A stretch of 64,000 nucleotides of DNA from Clostridia bacterium (GTDB lineage Bacteria > Bacillota > Clostridia > Oscillospirales > Acutalibacteraceae). How positions within the stretch are numbered: the stretch's first letter is position 1; each line of letters begins with the position of its first letter. Location: positions 1-64,000 of the forward strand of contig JAFVVQ010000025.1 in NCBI GenBank assembly GCA_017502085.1. Direction: 5' to 3'. This document shows, piece after piece, positions 31,819-41,665 of the stretch. A program made the translations under genes and the position numbers. The notes beneath the pieces are model-generated. The model was not told the origin of the DNA. It saw only the letters and a list, made by a program, of their open reading frames with translations, and ran no database searches.

Positions 31819-33115
31819 GGTTAAAGTTATCGGAGCGGGTTTTGCGGGCGTTGAAGCGGCGTGGCAGCTTGCAAACAGAGGAATCGAAGTTGAGCTTTAT
31901 GAGATGAAGCCCGTCAGATTTTCTCCCGCTCATTCAAATGAAGGCTTCGCAGAACTTGTCTGTTCAAACTCCTTCAAAGCTATGCGTCTCGGCTGTGCGG
32001 CGGGGATGCTCAAGACCGAAATGGAGATGATGGGCTCTCTCTGCGTTGAATGCGCCAAAGCAACGGCAGTGCCTGCGGGCGGTGCCCTTGCGGTGGACAG
32101 AGATAAATTCTCTGCCCTCGTGACCGAGAAAATCCTTTCACGAAAGAAAATAACGGTTATCAGAGAAGAGGTCACCGAAATCCCTGACGGCGACGTGATT
32201 ATTGCCGCAGGTCCTCTCGCCTCCGAAAGTCTTTCCGAAAAGATAAAGGAGCTTTGCGGCGGAAATCTCAGCTTTTTCGATGCTGCGGCGCCGATTGTGA
32301 CCGCTGAAAGCATCGATCTTGAGAATGCGTTTATGCAGTCGAGATATGACAGAGGTGAGCCTGAAGATTATATCAACTGCCCGATGAACAAAGAGGAATA
32401 TGAGGCTTTCTATGAGGCGCTCATCGGTGCTGAAAGCGCTCCGACTCACGAATTCGATAAGCGTAAGGGCGTTTATGAAGGCTGTATGCCGATTGAGGTT
32501 ATGGCGTCAAGAGGACACGATACAATCCGTTTCGGACCAATGAAACCCGCAGGCCTTGTTAATCCTAAAACGGGTCACAGACCGTGGGCAAACCTTCAAC
32601 TCAGAAAAGAAAACACTTCAGGCACTATGTATAACCTCGTCGGATTTCAGACGAATCTCAAATTCGGCGAGCAGAAGAGAGTGTTTTCGATGATTCCCGC
32701 ACTTAAAAATGCGGAATTTGTCAGATACGGAGTTATGCACCGCAACACTTTCATCAACTCTCCGTACCTTCTCGACCCGACGTTTAGATTCAGAGCAAGG
32801 GAAGGATTGTTCTTCGCGGGACAGATAACGGGTGTTGAGGGCTATATGGAATCTGCGTGCGCGGGTATTCTTGCGGGTATAAATGCGGCGAACCGTATTC
32901 TCGGCAAAGAAAAGTTTGTTCCGAATGAATTCACAATTTCGGGCGCACTTGCAAGATATATCAGCGATGAAAACGTTAAAAACTTTCAGCCGATGGGAGC
33001 GAGCTTCGGTTTGCTTCCGCCGCTTGATACAAAAATCAGAGATAAAAAGCTGCGCTATGAGGCACTTGCGGAAAGAGGTCTTGCCGCACTCAGGGAACAG
33101 CTTCAGTCGGAATAA
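31811..33115 (+). CDS. trmFO: Methylenetetrahydrofolate-tRNA-(uracil-5-)-methyltransferase
   Basis: A 434-residue FAD- and folate-dependent enzyme making ribothymidine-54 in tRNA. N-terminal FAD-binding VKVIGAGFAGVEAAWQLANR, the family signatures SNEGFAELVCSNSFKAM and CMPIEVMASRGHDTIRFGPM, and GLFFAGQITGVEGYMESA near the C-terminus. The ATG overlaps the end of topA by eight bases; a longer reading into topA in this frame is not supported. Confidence 0.96.
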   Translation: MNKVKVIGAGFAGVEAAWQLANRGIEVELYEMKPVRFSPAHSNEGFAELVCSNSFKAMRLGCAAGMLKTEMEMMGSLCVECAKATAVPAGGALAVDRDKFSALVTEKILSRKKITVIREEVTEIPDGDVIIAAGPLASESLSEKIKELCGGNLSFFDAAAPIVTAESIDLENAFMQSRYDRGEPEDYINCPMNKEEYEAFYEALIGAESAPTHEFDKRKGVYEGCMPIEVMASRGHDTIRFGPMKPAGLVNPKTGHRPWANLQLRKENTSGTMYNLVGFQTNLKFGEQKRVFSMIPALKNAEFVRYGVMHRNTFINSPYLLDPTFRFRAREGLFFAGQITGVEGYMESACAGILAGINAANRILGKEKFVPNEFTISGALARYISDENVKNFQPMGASFGLLPPLDTKIRDKKLRYEALAERGLAALREQLQSE

Positions 33116-33132
33116 TCCGGAGGATGAATTCC

Positions 33133-33810
33133 ATGAATGAATCACTTGAAAATTTACAGAAAAATCTTGGCTACAGGTTCAGGGATATTTCGCTTCTTGA
33201 AACGGCGTTGACCCATTCCTCATACGCAAATGAAAGAAGCGAAAAAACTGTCTGCAACGAGAGACTTGAGTTTCTCGGAGACTCGGTGTTGGGTTTTGTT
33301 TCAGCTAAATATTTTTATGAAAATTTTGATATGCCCGAGGGTGAACTCACAAAGCACAGGGCGGCAAAAGTCTGCGAAAAGGCGCTTTGCTCCTATGCAA
33401 AGGAGCTTGGTATAGGCTCTGCACTTCTGCTCGGCAAGGGTGAAGACAGAACCGGCGGCAGAGAAAGACCGTCGATTCTTGCCGATGCATTTGAGGCGGT
33501 ACTTGCGGCGGTTTATCTTGACGGCGGACTTGAAGAGGCCGTCAGGCTTGTGCTGAGATTTATTCCCCGTCACGATGAGTATGAGGATGCCAAGGATTAT
33601 AAGACCACCCTTCAGGAAATTGTTCAGCGTAACCGTGAGGAGAGAATCGAATACGTCGTAACCGATTCTTCGGGTCCGGACCATGCAAAAACCTTCACTG
33701 TTGAGGTGCATCTCAACAGCAACGTTATCGGTAAGGGTACAGGTAAAAGCAAGAAACTTGCAGAACAGTTTGCCGCAAAGGAAGCCCTTGAGCTTATGGG
33801 TATAAAATGA
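33133..33810 (+). CDS. rnc: Ribonuclease III
   Basis: A 225-residue double-strand-specific RNase for rRNA and mRNA processing. Catalytic domain about 1-150 with ALTHSSYANE, the signature NERLEFLGDSVLG and DAFEAVLAAVYLDGG; dsRNA-binding domain about 155-225 (DYKTTLQEIVQRN; GKGTGKSKKLAEQFAAKEAL). A closer ATG nine bases upstream touches the GGAGGA site, so the second ATG is chosen. Confidence 0.95.
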   Translation: MNESLENLQKNLGYRFRDISLLETALTHSSYANERSEKTVCNERLEFLGDSVLGFVSAKYFYENFDMPEGELTKHRAAKVCEKALCSYAKELGIGSALLLGKGEDRTGGRERPSILADAFEAVLAAVYLDGGLEEAVRLVLRFIPRHDEYEDAKDYKTTLQEIVQRNREERIEYVVTDSSGPDHAKTFTVEVHLNSNVIGKGTGKSKKLAEQFAAKEALELMGIK

Positions 33811-34823
33811 AGCATATAAACGTTGCGTTGTTTGTTGTGCATAAGGGTTGTCCGCATATGTGTTCCTTCTGCAATCAGCGGAGCATTTCGGGAAGCCGGA
33901 ATGAAATCACTCCCGATGAGGTGCATTCTGCGGCACGTACCGCAGTTGCGTCGCTTTCGGCAAATGAGGCGGCGGGAGGTGAGATTGCTTTTTTCGGCGG
34001 CAGCTTTACGATGGTTGAAAGGGGATATATGATATCCCTTCTTGAAGCGGCATATGAATACGTTGAAAAAGGTATTTTTAAAGGAATCCGTATCTCAACC
34101 CGACCGGACGGTATTGACGATGAAATATGCGGAATTCTGAAGAAATACGGCGTAACGGCGGTTGAACTCGGTGCGCAGAGCCTCGATGACAGAGTGCTTG
34201 AGCTTAATGAAAGGGGTCACACCGCAGAAGAGGTTGAGTCGGCGTGCCGTATGCTTAAGAAATACGGTTTTGAGACGGGTCTCCAGATGATGACGGGGCT
34301 TTACGGCTCCGAGGATTCCGATAGTATTGAGACCGCCCGTAAGATAATTGAACTCAAGCCCGATACCGTCAGGATTTATCCGACGGTTGTCATAAAAGGG
34401 ACAAGGCTTCACGAACTGATGCTCTCAGGTGAATTTGTTCCAAAGGGCATCGAAGAAACCGTCAGCCTTTGCGCAGAGTTGATACCGATGTTTGAAAATG
34501 CGGGTATAAAAATCATCCGTGTCGGTCTTCATTCGGGCGGAGGTGTTGAGGCGGATTATGCGGGAGGCGCTTATCATCCCGCACTCAGGGAGCTTTGTGA
34601 GGGCAGAATTTATTATAATATCGCACTCGGCAAGCTTCGTGAAAACGACTGCGGAAGATACGTACTTGCAGTCGGAGAAAAAGAGATTTCGAAAATGACA
34701 GGTCAGAAAAAACAAAATCTGATAAAACTGCAAATGCTCGGTTATACCTGCTCCGTCGAGGGGCGTGGCGGTATGGCGAAATACGAGGTGGCAGTTATAC
34801 ACGAAAGACAGGTAGACAAATGA
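33807..34823 (+). CDS. Elp3-like radical SAM protein
   Basis: A 338-residue radical SAM protein of the Elp3/MiaB/NifB-like type. The iron-sulfur motif CPHMCSFC (Cys-x3-Cys-x2-Cys) is at about residues 15-22, followed by AFFGGSFTM, ISTRPDGIDDE and VELGAQSLDDRVLELNERGH, all typical of the Elp3-type core. It has no acetyltransferase domain, so it is shorter than archaeal/eukaryal Elp3. The fixed location between rnc and smc in Clostridia suggests a tRNA-related role, which is unproven. Its start overlaps rnc (ATGA) and its end overlaps smc. Confidence 0.88.
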   Translation: MKHINVALFVVHKGCPHMCSFCNQRSISGSRNEITPDEVHSAARTAVASLSANEAAGGEIAFFGGSFTMVERGYMISLLEAAYEYVEKGIFKGIRISTRPDGIDDEICGILKKYGVTAVELGAQSLDDRVLELNERGHTAEEVESACRMLKKYGFETGLQMMTGLYGSEDSDSIETARKIIELKPDTVRIYPTVVIKGTRLHELMLSGEFVPKGIEETVSLCAELIPMFENAGIKIIRVGLHSGGGVEADYAGGAYHPALRELCEGRIYYNIALGKLRENDCGRYVLAVGEKEISKMTGQKKQNLIKLQMLGYTCSVEGRGGMAKYEVAVIHERQVDK

Positions 34824-37800
34824 GATTAAAAGCACTTGAAATGCAGGGCTTCAAATCCTTTCCCGATAAGACGGTGCTCGAATTCGGTAAAGGCATAACT
34901 GCTGTTGTCGGTCCTAACGGCTCGGGCAAGAGTAATATTTCCGACGCGGTGCGCTGGGTTCTCGGTGAGCAGTCAACCAAAACTCTCCGAGGCTCCCGAA
35001 TGGAAGATGTTATCTTCGGCGGCACAAGTCAAAGAAAAGCTCTGGGCTATGCCGAGGTTACGTTGCGACTTGACAATACCGACAGAGGAATCCACTCTGA
35101 TAAGGATGAGGTCGCGGTTACCCGCAGATACTACCGCTCGGGCGAAAGTGAATATAAAATCAACGGTGAGGTATGCCGTCTGAGGGATATCCACGAGCTG
35201 TTTATGGATACAGGTCTCGGCCGTGACGGTTATTCGATGGTCGGTCAGGGCAGAATCGCAGACCTTGTTTCCGCACGTTCATCCCAAAGAAGAGATATGC
35301 TCGAAGAAGCGGCAGGCATTTCACATTTCCGTTACAGACGTGCAGATGCCAACCGCAAACTCGATCAGGCGGAAGAAAATCTTGTTCGCCTGAGAGACAT
35401 TCTTGCAGAACTTGAAAGCAGAATCGGACCGCTCAAAACTCAGAGCGAAAAAGCACTTAAATTCCTCGCTCTTGCGGAGGAAAAAAAGACGCTTGAAATC
35501 GGTTTATGGCTGCACACAATCGAAAAATCCAAGAACGGACTCAAGGAACAGGAACACAAGCTTTCAGTTGCAACATCTCAATATGAGATGACGGAGAACG
35601 AGCTTGTTGAACTTATTGAAAAAATTGAAGCGGCTATCAGAGAAGGTCAGGAAATCACGCAGGAGATTGAGCATCTGCGCCAGACTATTGCAGAAAGCGA
35701 AGAGGAAGCTGCAGTTATCGACGGCAAAATTGCTGTTGAAAAAAACACAATTGAACATAATCTTGCCGCGATTGAAAGAATCAGTGGCGATATGGGTGAC
35801 AGTGAGCAGTCACTTGCCGAAACCGACGCCCAGATAGAACAGGCACAGAAAAATATTGCAGAGAATGAAGAAAAGATTTCCGCCAAGCGCGAAGAGCTTT
35901 CGGCTGAAATCGAGAGACTCAATTCGTTGCTTGGCAAAAACAGTGAAAACAGTGAAAAAGTGAGCGAAATCAACGAAAAGCTGACCGCTGCTGCACTTCG
36001 TGCCGCCGACGTCAGAGTTGAAAAATCCACTGCTCAGTCAACCCGTGCCGAGCTTGATGCGAGAATTACCGCAATCGATGAGGTTGTTTCCGCAAGAGGC
36101 GGCGTTCTTGAATCACTCAAGGGTGAAGAAGCAACCGCACGTGCGGAGCTTGACCGCCTCAACGGTGAAGCATCCGAGCATAACAATGCGCTCGACGGCT
36201 ACAGAATGATTCTTGACACAAGAAGTGACAAGGTCGAAAGACTCCGCAAGGACATCGATTCGCTCAATCTTGATATCTATCAGAAAAATGCAAGAATCAA
36301 AATGCTCGATGATCTTGAAAAGAATCTTGACGGCTATGCGGGAAGCGTTCAGAAGGTTATCAAGGAATCCAAGAGAGGCTTCCTCAAAGGCATTCACGGC
36401 ACACTTTCCCAGCTTATAACCGTTCCTGCCGAGTATGCGGTTGCAATCGAAACTGCTCTCGGCGCAGCAATTCAGAATATTATCACTGATGACGAGAATT
36501 CTGCAAAACGGGCCATCAATTATCTTAAGGATAACCGAGCGGGCAGAGCGACCTTCCTTCCTCTGACTTCGGTCAGATCCCGTCCCTTCACCGAAAAGGG
36601 TCTTGAGAATTGCGAAGGCTTTGTTGCAATGGCGGATAAACTTCTTGAATTTGACGGCAAATATTCCGAAATTATCGGTTCGCTTCTTGCAAGAACAGCT
36701 GTTGTTGACAATATCGATAACGGTATTGAAATGGCGAAGAAGTTTTCCTACCGTTTCAAGATTGTTACCCTTGACGGTCAGGTGCTCAATGCGGGCGGAT
36801 CAATGACGGGCGGTTCAAGGGGCTCGGGTACGGGCTTCCTCAGCAGAGTCAATGAAATAGAAACCCTCAAGGACAAGGTGACTGCACTTGAAAAACAGCT
36901 TGACGAAAAACAGAACGTTTTCAAGGGTCTTTCTGAGGAACTTGCACTTGTTCAGGCAGAACTTGATGCCTCAGAGGCAGAGCTTATCAAGGTGCAGGAG
37001 GACATCATCCGTGCTGAGAGTGAACTCAAACTCATCACTGACAGATATTCCGTTGCAAAGGGTCACATAGATGAACTTGAAGCAGAAAAAGCAAGAGCAA
37101 AGCAGAGGATTGCAGAGGCTCTTGCAACTGAAGAAAAATCGGATAAAGATCTTGCGGAGATTAACGGTGAAACCGAGGCTCTTACCGCAATGTTGACAGA
37201 ACTCAATGAAGAAAGGGAATCCATCGATAAACTGCGCGAGGAATCGGGCGAAATCCAGAACGGTCTGAATCTTGAAATCGTTGCCATGCGCAAGGAAATC
37301 GAAGCGGATAACGAAATTATTCAGGAATGTCTGCGCCGCAAGAATGCATACACTCAGAGGGCAGACAGACTTAATGCCGAAATCGAAGAAATCAGATGCC
37401 AAAACGACGAGACTGCCGCAGGCATTGCTGCTCTTGAGAAACAGGCTGCGGCACTTCGTGAGAGTGCGGCTGAATCAAAGGATAAGATTGCGGGTCTGAT
37501 TGAAAAGCGTACGCAGGTTGAGGGTGAAAGCACTGTTCTCAGAAACAAAGAGCGCGAAAAGACTGCTGAAAGAGAAAAACTCAGCGGTGAACTTGCGAGA
37601 CTCGAAGAACGCCGTGACTCAATGAAACGTGAACTTGAAACGGCACAGAACAAGCTTTATGACGAGTATCAGCTGACTCTCCGCGAAGCAATCGAAATGG
37701 ATATAGTTCTTGACGATATTCCGAAGGCACAACGCACTCTTCAGGAAACCAAAAATAAAATCCGAGGTCTTGGCAGTGTCAACGTAGGCGCTGTTGAAGA

Positions 37801-38389
37801 ATATAAGGAAGTATCCGAGCGCTATGAATATATGAGCACTCAGCTTGCTGATATTGAAAAGTCTAAAGAAGAGCTTGTCAAACTCATCGAGGAGCTTACA
37901 GGTAAGATGGCTGAACGCTTCAGAGAGCAGTTCAGACGTATCAACAATAACTTCGGCGAAACTTTCAAAGATCTGTTTGACGGCGGTAAGGCGGAGCTTG
38001 TTCTCGATGATCCGCAGGACGTTCTCGAATGCAACATCAATATCAGAGTTCAGCCCCCCGGCAAGAACGTTCAGAATATCGACCTTCTTTCAGGTGGTGA
38101 AAAGGGTCTTGCCGCAATTGCGCTTCTCTTTGCAATTCTCAAGGTAACTCCGGCTCCGTTCTGTATTTTTGACGAGGTTGAAGCGGCGCTTGATGACGTC
38201 AACGTTTCCCGCTATGCAAGTTACGTGCGCAATATGACGGGCAGCACTCAGTTCATTCTTATCACCCACAGACGAGGAACGATGGATGAAGCTGACATGC
38301 TCTACGGTGTAACGATGCAGGAGGAAGGCGTTTCAAAGCTTCTTGAACTCAAAACTGCAGAGATGGCAAAAAAACTCGGTCTTGAATAA
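34820..38389 (+). CDS. smc: Chromosome segregation protein SMC
   Basis: A 1189-residue SMC ATPase, core of the ScpAB-SMC condensin. Head N-half with Walker A GPNGSGKSNISDAVRWVLGE, coiled coil about 170-500, hinge about 505-680 (GFLKGIHGTLSQLITVPAEY; NAGGSMTGGS), returning coiled coil, then the C-signature LLSGGEKGLAAIALLFAI and Walker B APFCIFDEVEAALDD. Length is usual. It overlaps the radical SAM gene by four bases. ftsY, its common neighbour, is elsewhere (after dnaA). Confidence 0.97.
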   Translation: MRLKALEMQGFKSFPDKTVLEFGKGITAVVGPNGSGKSNISDAVRWVLGEQSTKTLRGSRMEDVIFGGTSQRKALGYAEVTLRLDNTDRGIHSDKDEVAVTRRYYRSGESEYKINGEVCRLRDIHELFMDTGLGRDGYSMVGQGRIADLVSARSSQRRDMLEEAAGISHFRYRRADANRKLDQAEENLVRLRDILAELESRIGPLKTQSEKALKFLALAEEKKTLEIGLWLHTIEKSKNGLKEQEHKLSVATSQYEMTENELVELIEKIEAAIREGQEITQEIEHLRQTIAESEEEAAVIDGKIAVEKNTIEHNLAAIERISGDMGDSEQSLAETDAQIEQAQKNIAENEEKISAKREELSAEIERLNSLLGKNSENSEKVSEINEKLTAAALRAADVRVEKSTAQSTRAELDARITAIDEVVSARGGVLESLKGEEATARAELDRLNGEASEHNNALDGYRMILDTRSDKVERLRKDIDSLNLDIYQKNARIKMLDDLEKNLDGYAGSVQKVIKESKRGFLKGIHGTLSQLITVPAEYAVAIETALGAAIQNIITDDENSAKRAINYLKDNRAGRATFLPLTSVRSRPFTEKGLENCEGFVAMADKLLEFDGKYSEIIGSLLARTAVVDNIDNGIEMAKKFSYRFKIVTLDGQVLNAGGSMTGGSRGSGTGFLSRVNEIETLKDKVTALEKQLDEKQNVFKGLSEELALVQAELDASEAELIKVQEDIIRAESELKLITDRYSVAKGHIDELEAEKARAKQRIAEALATEEKSDKDLAEINGETEALTAMLTELNEERESIDKLREESGEIQNGLNLEIVAMRKEIEADNEIIQECLRRKNAYTQRADRLNAEIEEIRCQNDETAAGIAALEKQAAALRESAAESKDKIAGLIEKRTQVEGESTVLRNKEREKTAEREKLSGELARLEERRDSMKRELETAQNKLYDEYQLTLREAIEMDIVLDDIPKAQRTLQETKNKIRGLGSVNVGAVEEYKEVSERYEYMSTQLADIEKSKEELVKLIEELTGKMAERFREQFRRINNNFGETFKDLFDGGKAELVLDDPQDVLECNINIRVQPPGKNVQNIDLLSGGEKGLAAIALLFAILKVTPAPFCIFDEVEAALDDVNVSRYASYVRNMTGSTQFILITHRRGTMDEADMLYGVTMQEEGVSKLLELKTAEMAKKLGLE

Positions 38390-38410
38390 TTGATATAACT
38401 ATGTTATAAT
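38382..38410 (+). promoter_or_regulatory. Sigma-A promoter of the aminotransferase-aldolase pair
   Basis: TTGAAT, 17 bases, TATAAT with upstream TG (extended -10). The -35 box lies within the last codons of smc. It gives the two following genes an independent start. Confidence 0.75.
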
Positions 38411-38488
38411 TGTTTTAATATAAGGCACTACGCCTTGTTGTTATGTTTTTATTTTAAATTAACATATTATTTGCAGGAGGAATTTCAA

Positions 38489-39967
38489 ATGGCTAACCAC
38501 GGTATTATCACTTACCCCGACGCTCAGGCTGTTCAGAAGCAGCTCGACGAACTTATCAAAAAGCCGATTCACTCAATCTCTCCCGAGGCTCTCAAGAGAT
38601 ATGAGGAAGAATATTTTGATAAGAAGTGCGCAAAGTCAAAGGCTATGATTGAAGAAGCAAAGCAGATCATCCCCGGCGGCGTTCAGCACAACCTTGCTTT
38701 CAACTATCCCTTCCCCCTTGTTTTCACAAAGGCTGAAGGTGCATATCTTTATGATATCGATGGCAACAGATACTTCGACTTCCTTCAGGCAGGCGGTCCC
38801 ACCGTTCTCGGCAGTAACCCTCCTGCAGTTCGTGAAAAGGTTATTGAGCTTCTCAATACCTGCGGACCTTCAACAGGTCTTTTCCATGAATATGAATATA
38901 AACTCGGCAAGAAGATTGCTGACCTTATCCCCAACGTTGATATGTTCCGTATGCTTGGCTCAGGTACAGAAGCTTGTATGACAGCTATCCGTGTTGCCCG
39001 CCTTGCAACAGGTAAGAAGAAGATTCTCAAGATGGGTGGCGCTTACCACGGCTGGTCAGATCAGCTCGGCTACGGTATCCGTGTTCCCGGTTCAAAGTGG
39101 ACTCAGGCAACAGGTGTTCCCATGTTCTGCTTCAAGGATACAGAAGAATTCTTCCCCGGTGACCTTAATGACCTTGAAAGAAAGCTCAAGGCTAACAGAC
39201 TCAAGGGCGGCACAGCAGCAGTTATGCTCGAGCCCGTTGGTCCCGAAAGCGGCACAAGACCCGTTGACAAGAACTTCTGCAAGGGTGTTGAAACTCTTTG
39301 CCGTAAGTACGGTGCTCTTCTTATCTTCGACGAAGTTGTTACAGCATTCCGCGTAAGCATGAACGGTGCTCAGGGTTACTTCGGCTGCTCACCTGACCTC
39401 ACCATCTTCGGTAAGGTTATGGCAGGCGGTTATCCCGGTGCAGGCGGTCTCGGCGGTAAGAGAGAATATATGAAATATCTCGGTGCAGGTCTTGACGATA
39501 CAGGCAAGAAGGTCAAGAAGGCATTCTGCGGCGGCACAATGTCTGCTAACCCCCTCAGCTGCGTTGCAGGTTACACAATGCTTGAGGAAATGGAAAAGGC
39601 TGATGCTTGCTACAAGGCAGCTCAGATGGGTGACAGAATCACAGCAGGTCTTCAGGAAATCATCAAGAGAAGAAACCTTCCCTTCGTTGCATTCAACCAG
39701 GGTTCAATCTGCCATCTTGAAACAGTCGGCACTCTCAACTTCTCCATCAACTGGAAGAAGCCCTGGGGTATCCCCGGTGTTCTGAGCGCAACATCCGCCC
39801 GCAAGAAGGAAATGACTCATATGGGTGCAGCTTATATGGCAGAAGGTCTTGTAACTCTTGCAGGCAGCCGTCTCTACACCAGCGCTGCTTATACTCCCGA
39901 GATGATTGACGAAGCTCTTGCAGCATTTGACAGAGTATTCGAAAACATCGTTTGCCTCGAGAAATAA
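38489..39967 (+). CDS. Class III aminotransferase, glutamate-1-semialdehyde aminomutase-like
   Basis: A 492-residue PLP enzyme of the class III family. GSGTEACMTAIRVAR binds the cofactor phosphate, GGAYHGWSDQ is the aromatic stacking segment, LIFDEVVTAFR holds the cofactor-binding Asp and FGKVMAGGYPGAG the PLP lysine. The nearest family is GSA aminomutase (HemL)-like, but the protein is ~60 residues longer with an N-terminal arm, no heme genes are near, and a class II aldolase follows. It is therefore more likely a catabolic or sugar-related aminotransferase. RBS GCAGGAGG; codon choice is strongly biased, suggesting high expression. Confidence 0.82.
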   Translation: MANHGIITYPDAQAVQKQLDELIKKPIHSISPEALKRYEEEYFDKKCAKSKAMIEEAKQIIPGGVQHNLAFNYPFPLVFTKAEGAYLYDIDGNRYFDFLQAGGPTVLGSNPPAVREKVIELLNTCGPSTGLFHEYEYKLGKKIADLIPNVDMFRMLGSGTEACMTAIRVARLATGKKKILKMGGAYHGWSDQLGYGIRVPGSKWTQATGVPMFCFKDTEEFFPGDLNDLERKLKANRLKGGTAAVMLEPVGPESGTRPVDKNFCKGVETLCRKYGALLIFDEVVTAFRVSMNGAQGYFGCSPDLTIFGKVMAGGYPGAGGLGGKREYMKYLGAGLDDTGKKVKKAFCGGTMSANPLSCVAGYTMLEEMEKADACYKAAQMGDRITAGLQEIIKRRNLPFVAFNQGSICHLETVGTLNFSINWKKPWGIPGVLSATSARKKEMTHMGAAYMAEGLVTLAGSRLYTSAAYTPEMIDEALAAFDRVFENIVCLEK

Positions 39968-40027
39968 TTTATCATAAGATGCGGGGGGCATTCTTGCTCC
40001 CCCTTTAATCCGAAAGGAAAATACAAA

Positions 40028-41224
40028 ATGGATGTTTTAACCGCTAAAAAACTTGTTATTGAAGCAGGCGAAAAGCTTGTTGCAACAGGTCTTATCGCAA
40101 GAACATGGGGTAACGTAAGCTGCCGTGTTGATGATAAAACTTTTGTTATCACTCCCAGCGGCAAGTCATATATCGGTCTGACTCCCGATGATATCGTTGA
40201 GGTTGCCATCGAAACCCTTGAATGGGGCGGAAGTGTCAAGCCCTCATCAGAAAAAGGCATCCACGCCGAGGTTTATAAGGCATATCCCGATGCAGGTTTT
40301 GTTATTCACACTCATCAGAAGGTTGCTTCGGTTATCAGCACTCTTTCAGAGGGTATTGACAAAATTACGGGAGAAGCAGAGAAGCTCATCGGCAGCAAGG
40401 TGCTTATCGGCTCATACGGTCTGCCCGGCACAAAGAAGCTCCGCAAGGGCGTCACAAACGCTCTCCATATGTCACCTTCAAAGGCTGTCGTTATGGCTCA
40501 TCACGGTGCTCTTTGTTTCGGTAAGGACAGTGACGAGGCTTTTGACGTTGCAAATATGCTTGAATCTGTTTGCACAGACTATATTCTTGCAAATGCAAAG
40601 GATAAACTCGGCATAAAAGCAGACACATTGGAAGAATTCTGTACAAAGATGGCAGATATGCTTACCAAGACCAAAAAAACAGTTGAAATTGATAAATCGC
40701 TGGTATATAATAGTACCTACGATAGAGAAAACGGCAAAATCATCTTTACAAACGAGGCTGACGGCACTGAAATTACAATGGACGTCATCACCTGCGTGTG
40801 TGATGGTCCCGTTAGCGGATCTGCCCTTGCTCATCGTGATATTTATCTTTCAAATTCAAAATTCAACCATATTATTCATAACACATCAGACGAGGTTGTT
40901 GCAGTTTCAAGATTGCACAAGCCTATGAAACCTCTTCTTGATGACTTTGCTCAGATTTGCGGCACAAAGGTCAGATGCGCAACAACTGACAACTGCGGCA
41001 AAAAAATCAAGGGCAAGAATGCAGTTCTCCTCAAGGATGAAGGCGCACTCTGCTGCGGCTCCGTAGAAGGCGATGCTCAGGCCGTTGATATGATTATGAG
41101 CAAGAGTGCTCTTGCCCTGCTCGGCTCCAAGGTTTTCGGCAAGGCAAAGGCAATCAACCCTGCCGAGGCTCTGCTTATGCGTGTTGTTTACCTCGCAAAG
41201 TATTCCAAGAAGGCAGACCAATAA
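40028..41224 (+). CDS. Two-domain class II aldolase/adducin family protein
   Basis: A 398-residue protein made of two class II aldolase-like halves. The first (about 1-205) has the zinc motif VIHTHQ and AHHGAL plus the acidic SEKGIHAEVY, so it should be an active zinc aldolase or epimerase of the fuculose/ribulose-phosphate type. The second (about 235-395) keeps the fold pattern (HIIHNTSDEVVAVSRL; LLKDEGALCCG) but has Asn-Thr and Asp-Glu where the metal histidines belong. It follows the aminotransferase after 60 bases containing a GGGGGCATTCTTGCTCCCCC hairpin, probably an attenuator or stabiliser. Substrate unknown. Confidence 0.8.
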   Translation: MDVLTAKKLVIEAGEKLVATGLIARTWGNVSCRVDDKTFVITPSGKSYIGLTPDDIVEVAIETLEWGGSVKPSSEKGIHAEVYKAYPDAGFVIHTHQKVASVISTLSEGIDKITGEAEKLIGSKVLIGSYGLPGTKKLRKGVTNALHMSPSKAVVMAHHGALCFGKDSDEAFDVANMLESVCTDYILANAKDKLGIKADTLEEFCTKMADMLTKTKKTVEIDKSLVYNSTYDRENGKIIFTNEADGTEITMDVITCVCDGPVSGSALAHRDIYLSNSKFNHIIHNTSDEVVAVSRLHKPMKPLLDDFAQICGTKVRCATTDNCGKKIKGKNAVLLKDEGALCCGSVEGDAQAVDMIMSKSALALLGSKVFGKAKAINPAEALLMRVVYLAKYSKKADQ

Positions 41225-41270
41225 TTCAGAACACTACCATCTTTTGTCCCCCCCGTTTTATACGAGAAAA

Positions 41271-41310
41271 ATCCGAGGAAGAGAAAACTCTCTTTCCTCG
41301 GCTTTTTCTT
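41271..41310 (+). terminator. Intrinsic terminator
   Basis: CCGAGGAAGAG pairs with CTCTTTCCTCGG (one bulge) and is followed by CTTTTTC. Ends the aminotransferase-aldolase unit. Confidence 0.88.
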
Positions 41311-41391
41311 TTTACGCATTAAAAGCAAGTGATATTAAGGTAAAATCAAGCAAGATTTTTGTTTGTAAAATGTTAAAAAGTAAAACAAAGG

Positions 41392-41420
41392 TTGACAGAT
41401 TTGAAATATAGTGTTAAAAT
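41392..41420 (+). promoter_or_regulatory. Strong sigma-A promoter of the 53-residue peptide gene
   Basis: TTGACA, exactly 17 bases, TAAAAT, with TG one base before the -10. It is among the best promoters in the window. Confidence 0.85.
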
Positions 41421-41474
41421 TAACATATGCATATAAATTAAATGTGCACAAAATTACGAAAGGATGACAAAAAG

Positions 41475-41636
41475 ATGGATTTCACAGCAATTCTTAACAC
41501 TGTTGTAGAAGCAGTTAAGGGCATTGATTGGGAAAAGGTTATCGCAACTGTAAAGGATATCGTTGAAAAGATCATCCCCATCATCACAGATAAGGTTGTT
41601 CCCGTAATCACAGACCTCATCGGCAAGATTGCATAA
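41475..41636 (+). CDS. 53-residue amphipathic peptide of unknown function
   Basis: The peptide (MDFTAILNTVVEAVKGIDWE, then VIATVKDIVEKIIPI, ITDKVVPVITDLIGKIA) has no signal peptide. It consists of helix-forming stretches with Val/Ile/Leu on one face and Lys/Asp/Glu on the other, broken by prolines, like leaderless bacteriocins or small membrane-binding regulators. An in-frame extension upstream is less likely; the AAAGGA site is 11 bases away, somewhat long. It is monocistronic between a strong promoter and a strong terminator, which argues that it is a real, well-expressed gene. No homologue recalled. Confidence 0.65.
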   Translation: MDFTAILNTVVEAVKGIDWEKVIATVKDIVEKIIPIITDKVVPVITDLIGKIA

Positions 41637-41665
41637 TCAGCCAATTCTTACTTAATCAAAACGAA

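Noticed and set aside
33807..34823. Radical SAM protein as coproporphyrinogen dehydrogenase (HemN/HemW)
   Set aside because: The GAQSLDDRVLELNERGH pattern and the neighbourhood fit the Elp3-like group better; no HemN C-terminal domain.
38489..39967. Calling the aminotransferase hemL
   Set aside because: Longer N-terminus, aldolase partner and no heme genes; only class III membership is safe.
41464..41515. Earlier ATG in another frame before the 53-residue peptide
   Set aside because: It gives only a very short frame (MTKRWISQQFLTLL), although its closer ribosome site was considered.
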